A DNA stretch of 25,478 nucleotides from Tubiluchus corallicola (Eukaryota > Priapulida > Priapulimorpha > Priapulimorphida > Tubiluchidae). The stretch's first letter is position 1. The number at the start of each line of letters is the position of its first letter. This document shows positions 21,061-25,478 of the stretch, in pieces. The notes beneath the pieces are model-generated. The model did no database searches, was not told where the DNA came from, and saw only the letters and a list, made by a program, of their open reading frames with translations. The translations under genes and the position numbers were made by a program. The stretch covers positions 1-25,478 of the forward strand of contig JAQGDQ010000854.1 of the NCBI GenBank assembly GCA_030141605.1. Reading direction: 5' to 3'.

Positions 21061-22046
21061 CTAACTCCTTCGGGACCGTAAACGTTTGCTGGATTTTGCA
21101 TGGGTTCATGAAGAACTTCTCTCACTAAGTAGCGATTACGTTATATTTGATAACTTTTGTAGGTTTCTACTCCTCACAAAATGGATTTTCATGCAAAATT
21201 ATATATAAAATGCTTTTGTTCACATTAAACAAATTAAAAATTGATGTTTGATGAAAAAAATTGAAAAATAAGCTCTCAGTACCTGCAGTGTTTGCACTGT
21301 AACAATGTACAGTATCACTTGAAATCGGCTAATGCAGAAAACTTCAACTATCCATACACAACACTCTGATGAACTTTGACCCAAACTCTACTCTGTTTTT
21401 AAGGAGAAATTCCTGCTAAAAGATGAAACAACCTAAACTTTCCTTAGCTGATTGGTTGGCTATTCCTGGAATAGCAGCAAAACTCTGCACAGTGCACAGC
21501 TTGGGCTGTAGCAACCAGGCGATCAATAAAATAGTGTGTACGATCACGCAAGTGTACACCAGACTAAGCTACTCGATAGGTTAAGTAGAGTAATGGAAAC
21601 ATTTTATTACAATGAAAGACCTTTACTTACTTACATACTTATCAGCCTACCTAGCTACCTACCCACATGCTTACTTACCTACATACCTACCTACCTACCT
21701 ACCTGCCTACCTACCTACCTATGTACCTACCTACCTACCTACCTATCTACCTACCTACCTACCTACCTACCTACCTACCTACCTACCTACCTACCTACCT
21801 ACCTACCTACCTACCTACCTACCTACCTACCTACCTACCTACCTACCTACCTACCTACCTACCTACCTACCTACCTACCTACCTACCTACCTACCTACCT
21901 ACCTACTTACTTACAACAAATAACATGACTGGATAACTGAGATTCTCCTGAATAGAACAGTACCTAATTTGTAGTCACACAGCAGCAGAAAAGTTCATAA
22001 GTTTTATAAGACCTATTTTGAATAGTGTGGTCCTGAACGAGTTAAG
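21061..22046. mobile_element. candidate older DNA element with degenerate inverted ends
   Basis: The left end CTAACTCCTTCGGGACC and the right end GGTCCTGAACGAGTTAA (22030-22046) are inverted repeats matching at 14 of 17 positions. The right end finishes in TTAA, as in piggyBac-like elements. It would be about 1 kb and contain the (ACCT)n tract. The retroposon at 20734 would have landed in its left tip. There is no transposase frame, and the boundaries are tentative. Confidence 0.35.
21624..21914. repeat. (ACCT)n tetranucleotide microsatellite
   Basis: About 290 bp of ACCT/CTAC units, impure at the left (ACTT, CATG variants) and essentially pure from about 21737 to 21905. Frames with repeated Tyr-Leu-Pro-Thr are translations of the repeat. 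Confidence 0.98.
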
Positions 22047-22414
22047 CAGTTCATATAATCTTATGAGCTCTGATACACCTTGAATTATGTGTCCAATTCA
22101 TCTATGTCCAGAAATTATTACTAGCAAACTTTTATAAAAAAAGCACACATACTTTTGGCCAATTTATGCAACTATGAAATTCCTTAGAACCAAAAATGAA
22201 GTATTTTATACAAAATATCAAATATAAAATTAGTCATAAATTTTTATATAAATTATCGCCTCAAATATAAATGAATTACATTGATAAAATGCTTATCAAT
22301 TATAATATTATTGATAAACATGCTATTATACTATTATATTATATAAAAGTATATAATAAAAACTATTATAATAAATGATAATGATGTGAGATCTAATAAA
22401 TTATATATAATTAC
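22047..22414 (-). other. very AT-rich intron segment
   Basis: It includes several short TA-rich palindromes (about 22280-22380). It ends at the donor of the next CUB exon. Nothing else was recognised. Confidence 0.5.
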
Positions 22415-22571
22415 CTGCATGGTAGGACAAATGAAAACCACGCCCAGCGACGGATATGTCTGTGGACAGAACGACGTACAAATTTCGACCGGATGATGTT
22501 AGGGGTGCAGGGGAGTCACCCCCGCAGAATCTGCCCGCCAGTGATGCATAGCGATCTCTACCATCATACAC
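22415..22571 (-). CDS. Tandem-CUB (cubilin-like) gene, domain D1 second half
   Basis: The acceptor is ACTACGGCAG and the phase-0 start reads VYDGRDR. RFCGGDSPAP carries the fourth cysteine, LYVVLSTDISVAG holds the ligand-type Asp, and GRGFHLSYHAG ends at a phase-1 donor GCAG|GTAATT. At 157 bp it is the shortest second-half exon. It follows the partial exon at 25357-25426 after a 2.8 kb intron and, like D2 second half, was located by CUB pattern rather than by ORF length. Confidence 0.92.
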
Positions 22572-22702
22572 CTGCCGTAGTTTGATAAAGCAAACATGAG
22601 TTCAATACTAGCAGTAGATATAGATTACTATTAATTGTGTACAACCATCACGTCGTGAAAATAACCCTTTTCACAGTTCCACGATTGATCTTGATCGTTA
22701 AA

Positions 22703-23001
22703 AGGTCAAAGGTTAAAGTGTACCAGACAATGCATTTGTGTACACTTGACAACACCTCTCAGCCTATGCTATTGTAATAGTAACAGTTTTAACAGCTAGC
22801 TAGAACCTTACCTAGTTCATTTTTTCTTGTTCCCAAGCAAGATCCTACTAGTAAATTATTCTATGCACAGACTAATACATAATTAAGTAAAGTCCACGTA
22901 AAACAACTGAAATTACTGAACTAATGCATTGCATTACCCACATGCTACGTGACAGTTGTAGTTAAGATGCATTGCCATGGTACACTTAACCTTTGACCTA
23001 C
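22703..23001. mobile_element. MITE with about 33-bp imperfect inverted ends
   Basis: The left AGGTCAAAGGTTAAAGTGTA (22703 on) is matched in inverse by TACACTTAACCTTTGACCT (22981-22999). The similarity continues inward through ACCAGACAATGCAT versus the inverse of ATGCATTGCCATGGT. The element is about 300 bp and non-coding. Weaker inverted similarity (CACAGTTCCACG against CGAAACTGT) extends outward, so the true ends may be outside these coordinates. Confidence 0.7.
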
Positions 23002-23021
23002 AACAACTGCGCACAACGAAA

Positions 23022-23108
23022 CTGTAAAAACCCTTATTGGCCTCGTTTTCCTGTAAAAACCCTTATTGGCCTCGTTTTCCTGTAAAAACCCTTATTGGCT
23101 TCATTTTC
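23022..23108. repeat. three tandem copies of a 29-bp unit
   Basis: CTGTAAAAACCCTTATTGGC starts at 23022, 23051 and 23080. The first two units are identical and the third has a few changes. It adjoins the MITE end, and a related single phrase (ACAACGAAACTGTGAAAAGA) recurs near 23472. Confidence 0.9.
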
Positions 23109-23579
23109 TTTAATTTTAGCTGTGCACAGTACGCTGTAATCAGTGCTATCTTTGGATTACTGAAGTAACATGGCAGGTATCAAGTTAGACAATAAACCTG
23201 TGTTGAACGGAAATGGAAACAAATGGAGCAAATTTTCCAAAACATAAAATTTTTCTCATCATTAACTAACATGGAAACGGCTAACATAAAATGTCTTCAT
23301 GCTACTTTTTCTTAACAACTAAATTCTCTGTGAAAACCATAAAAGTTATAATAAGATTTTTATGTTTTTATGATTTATACCCTTGGATCGCTACTATAAA
23401 CTCTTTTCAGCAAAAGGCAAAAATAAACTCTGTTGAAATTTACTCTATCGTTTTGTACGTGCGCATGCACACAACGAAACTGTGAAAAGACTTATTTTGC
23501 AACTCTCTGGTGTTTCTAATAAAAAAAAAAATTCCTCCACTATCGAAAAATGGTTTTTAACGTTGGTATAAATGTTGGT
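23109..23579. other. intron segment without firm feature
   Basis: AT-rich sequence with a short A run at about 23520. The 64-codon plus-strand frame at 23291-23485 has no recognisable domain. Confidence 0.5.
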
Positions 23580-23593
23580 TTATATACTGCGAT

Positions 23594-24330
23594 TTGATCA
23601 AAATGTGCAGCAAAGATTCATTAAGCATCACTTTACCATACCTAACATATTGCTGCATTATATGGGGTACATCTTATGCATCCAACTTAATAAGCTCATC
23701 TAGGCATCAAAGAAAGTTCATAAGAATATTAAACAGTTTATCTAAACGTACCACTGTTGGTATGTCCTTATTTAATGAATGCGGTATAATAATTCTCGAA
23801 GACTTGGTTATATATCACTTGTCTATTTATATGTACAAGACATACTACAACATGTTTCCCATTTCCTTTGCAAATCCCATTACAGCAAATCCTAAATATT
23901 ACTTTACAAGGTTCAATGAATATCATGTCCCTTACTGTTGTACTAATAGTGCCAGGCACTTTATTAAATTCACAGCCCCATGTCCCTTACTGTTGTACTA
24001 ATAGTGCCAGGCACTTTATTAAATTCACAGCCCCATGTCCCTTACTGTTGTACTAATAGTGCCAGGCACTTTATTAAATTCACAGCCCCATGTCCCTTAC
24101 TGTTGTACTAATAGTGCCAGGCACTTTATTATATTCACTGCCCCCAATAACTGGAATAAAATAAGCGTCCAAGTAAAAATACACAAAACTATTTATAGCT
24201 TCAAAAAGTACTTGAAAAGGACCATTTTTCATTCATACTTATAATACAATTTTAATGCTTCCATGTCTCATGCACAATACATGGCCTCCAATCAATTATA
24301 GTGCTATTTTAATATAGCTCTATGTAAATT
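23594..24330 (+). pseudogene. degenerate LINE (CR1/L2-like) ORF2 C-terminus with internal tandem duplication
   Basis: Frames from 23594 encode the end of a non-LTR reverse transcriptase: LPYLTYCCIIWGTSYASN matches the common block after the polymerase (LPHLxYxxxxWG), then RKFIRILNS, LFNECGIIILEDLVIY and MYKTYYNMFP. The reading frame is then interrupted by four copies of a 55-bp unit. The final block NNWNKISV...FKKYLKRTIF resumes at about 24140 and stops at 24242. A 3' UTR of about 100 bp or more follows. It lies antisense in the D1 intron of the CUB gene. Confidence 0.75.
23924..24143. repeat. four tandem copies of a 55-bp unit inside the LINE remnant
   Basis: CATGTCCCTTACTGTTGTAC begins at 23924, 23979, 24034 and 24089. 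The first three copies are almost identical and the last diverges at its end. The unit encodes HVPYCCTNSARHF in the LINE frame, but each 55-bp step shifts the frame by one. Confidence 0.95.
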
Positions 24331-24440
24331 AAACATACACTGTGGTCGTTTCTTCTCCTCTTTTCCTTCTTCCTATCCCCAATCTTACTATTTTTTCCAT
24401 TCCATCATTTCTTCTGACCGTAACCATTCTTTCACTCTCT

Positions 24441-25336
24441 GACAATAATCACGAGCTGACACTCACTTCTCTATTCACTGGGAGAAGTTTCGAGAGTGAC
24501 TCGCCAAAGCGTTCACACTAGACAGTAACTCGTGTGACTAGAGAGCTAAACTTGATGTGAGTTACTCACTGACAATAATCACGAGCCGACACTCACTTCT
24601 CTATTCACTGGGAGAAGTTTCGAGAGTAGCTCGCCAAAGCGTTCACACTAGACAGTAACTCGTGTGACTAGAGAGCAAAACTTGATGTGAGTTACTCTCT
24701 GACAATAATCACGAGCTGACACTCACTTCTCTTTTCACTGGGAGAAGTTTCGAGAGTGACTCGCCAAAGCGTTCACACTAGACAGTAACTCGTGTGACTA
24801 GAGAGCTAAACTTGATGTGAGTTACTCACTGACAATAATCACGAGCCGACACTCACTTCTCTATTCACTGGGAGAAGTTTCGAGAGTAGCTCGCCAAAGC
24901 GTTCACACTAGACAGTAACTCGTGTGACTAGAGAGCAAAACTTGATGTGAGTTACTCTCTGACAATAATCACGAGCTGACACTCACTTCTCTTTTCACTG
25001 GGAGAAGTTTCGAGAGTAACTCGTCAAAGCATTCACACTAGACAGTAACTCGTGTGACTAGAGAGCAAAACTTGATGTGAGTTACTCTCTGACAATAATC
25101 ACGAGCTGACACTCACTTCTCTATTCACTTGCAAGACATGTCGAGAGTAACTCGCCGAGGCGTTCACACTAGACAGTAACTCGTGTGACTAGAGAGCAAA
25201 ACTTGATGTGAGTTACTCTCTGACAATAATCACGAGCTGACATTCACTTCTCTATTAACAGGGAGAAGTTTCGAGAGTAACTCGCCGAGGCGTTCACACT
25301 AGACAGTAACTCGTGTGACTAGAGAGCAAAACTTTA
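24441..25336. repeat. 130-bp tandem array, seven copies
   Basis: Units start with GACAATAATCACGAGC at 24441, 24571, 24701, 24831, 24961, 25091 and 25222. Within each unit CACTC-ACTTCTC and GAGAAGT-TTCGA-GAGTG can fold into a hairpin, and CACGAG is matched by CTCGTG farther on. Copies 1 and 3 share variants, and so do 2 and 4, giving a 260-bp dimer. Copy 6 has lost one hairpin arm. The array ends 20 bp from the D1 exon donor. Confidence 0.97.
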
Positions 25337-25356
25337 GAAATGACTGAGAGTTTTAC

Positions 25357-25426
25357 CTCTAAATAATCATATCCACAACGAGTGTGGATTTCCAGATCGA
25401 AATCAATGAAAACCGCAACTATCTTG
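25357..25426 (-). CDS. Tandem-CUB (cubilin-like) gene, domain D1, exon with third cysteine (partial domain)
   Basis: The phase-0 donor GAG|GTAAAA lies at the same place as in D2, D3 and D4, and before it the frame reads KIVAVFIDFDLEI and TRCGYDYLE, the third-cysteine block of a CUB domain. Going upstream the frame meets a TGA at about 25434, before any first or second cysteine. Either this domain has an extra intron here (possible acceptors end at 25423, 25427 or 25430) or the exon is damaged. The other three first-half exons are single pieces, so this is the odd one. The 5' border is uncertain; the 3' border is firm. Confidence 0.75.
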
Positions 25427-25478
25427 CTACTTCATTGTGCCTTCGTTCAGTTACGTATTGCTGTACATTTATAGCAAA

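Noticed and set aside
21536-21936. Tyr-Leu-Pro-Thr repeat protein
   Set aside because: It is a translation of (ACCT)n that is open in all three frames.

Overview
This window looks like genomic DNA from an invertebrate animal. The coding content is small exons split by long AT-rich introns with GT-AG borders, and both recognisable genes belong to extracellular animal domain families (CUB and thyroglobulin type-1). The non-coding DNA is full of minisatellites, long microsatellites, hAT-like and TTAA-type miniature transposons, a tRNA-derived SINE and tails of LINE-type retroelements. I cannot name the species. Nothing bacterial or viral is evident.

Two genes can be supported. On the minus strand (25.4 kb down to 12.4 kb) eight exons encode four tandem CUB domains, in transcript order D1 (25357-25426 and 22415-22571), D2 (20461-20642 and 19256-19415), D3 (18464-18645 and 17098-17266) and D4 (15384-15568 and 12401-12563). 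Every domain is cut by a phase-0 intron at the same place, just after the motif around the third cysteine, and consecutive domains are joined by phase-1 introns. Uninterrupted tandem CUB domains fit a cubilin-like extracellular or endocytic receptor; both ends of the gene lie outside what I can identify. On the plus strand two exons (3333-3491 and 9104-9243) encode one thyroglobulin type-1 domain and the C-terminus of a second, convergently oriented gene; they are separated by a 5.6 kb intron.

Layout: 1-1643, 56-bp minisatellite; 2136-2594, TTAA-type MITE; 3333-9243, 3' end of the thyroglobulin-domain gene, whose intron holds a SINE, a dispersed repeat, an (ATT)n tract, a hAT-type MITE, a 37-bp minisatellite and a LINE-type tail; 9244-12400, between the genes, with a DNA-transposon-like fragment and a LINE remnant; 12401-25478, the CUB gene, in which every intron of ordinary length carries repeats: a 24-bp minisatellite of about 73 copies, a second TTAA MITE, (GAT)n/(ATC)n, a hAT MITE 16 bp from a splice donor, (CT)n and (GA)n tracts flanking two exons, a retroposon with a 14-bp target duplication, (ACCT)n, a further MITE, a LINE remnant and a 130-bp tandem array.

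The most interesting points are architectural: complementary (CU)n and (AG)n tracts flank exactly two CUB exons whose joint removal keeps frame and would rebuild one hybrid CUB domain; a MITE sits beside a splice donor; the 37-bp array appears to have grown from one arm of an inverted repeat; and several arrays show higher-order periodicity. I found no clear new gene system.
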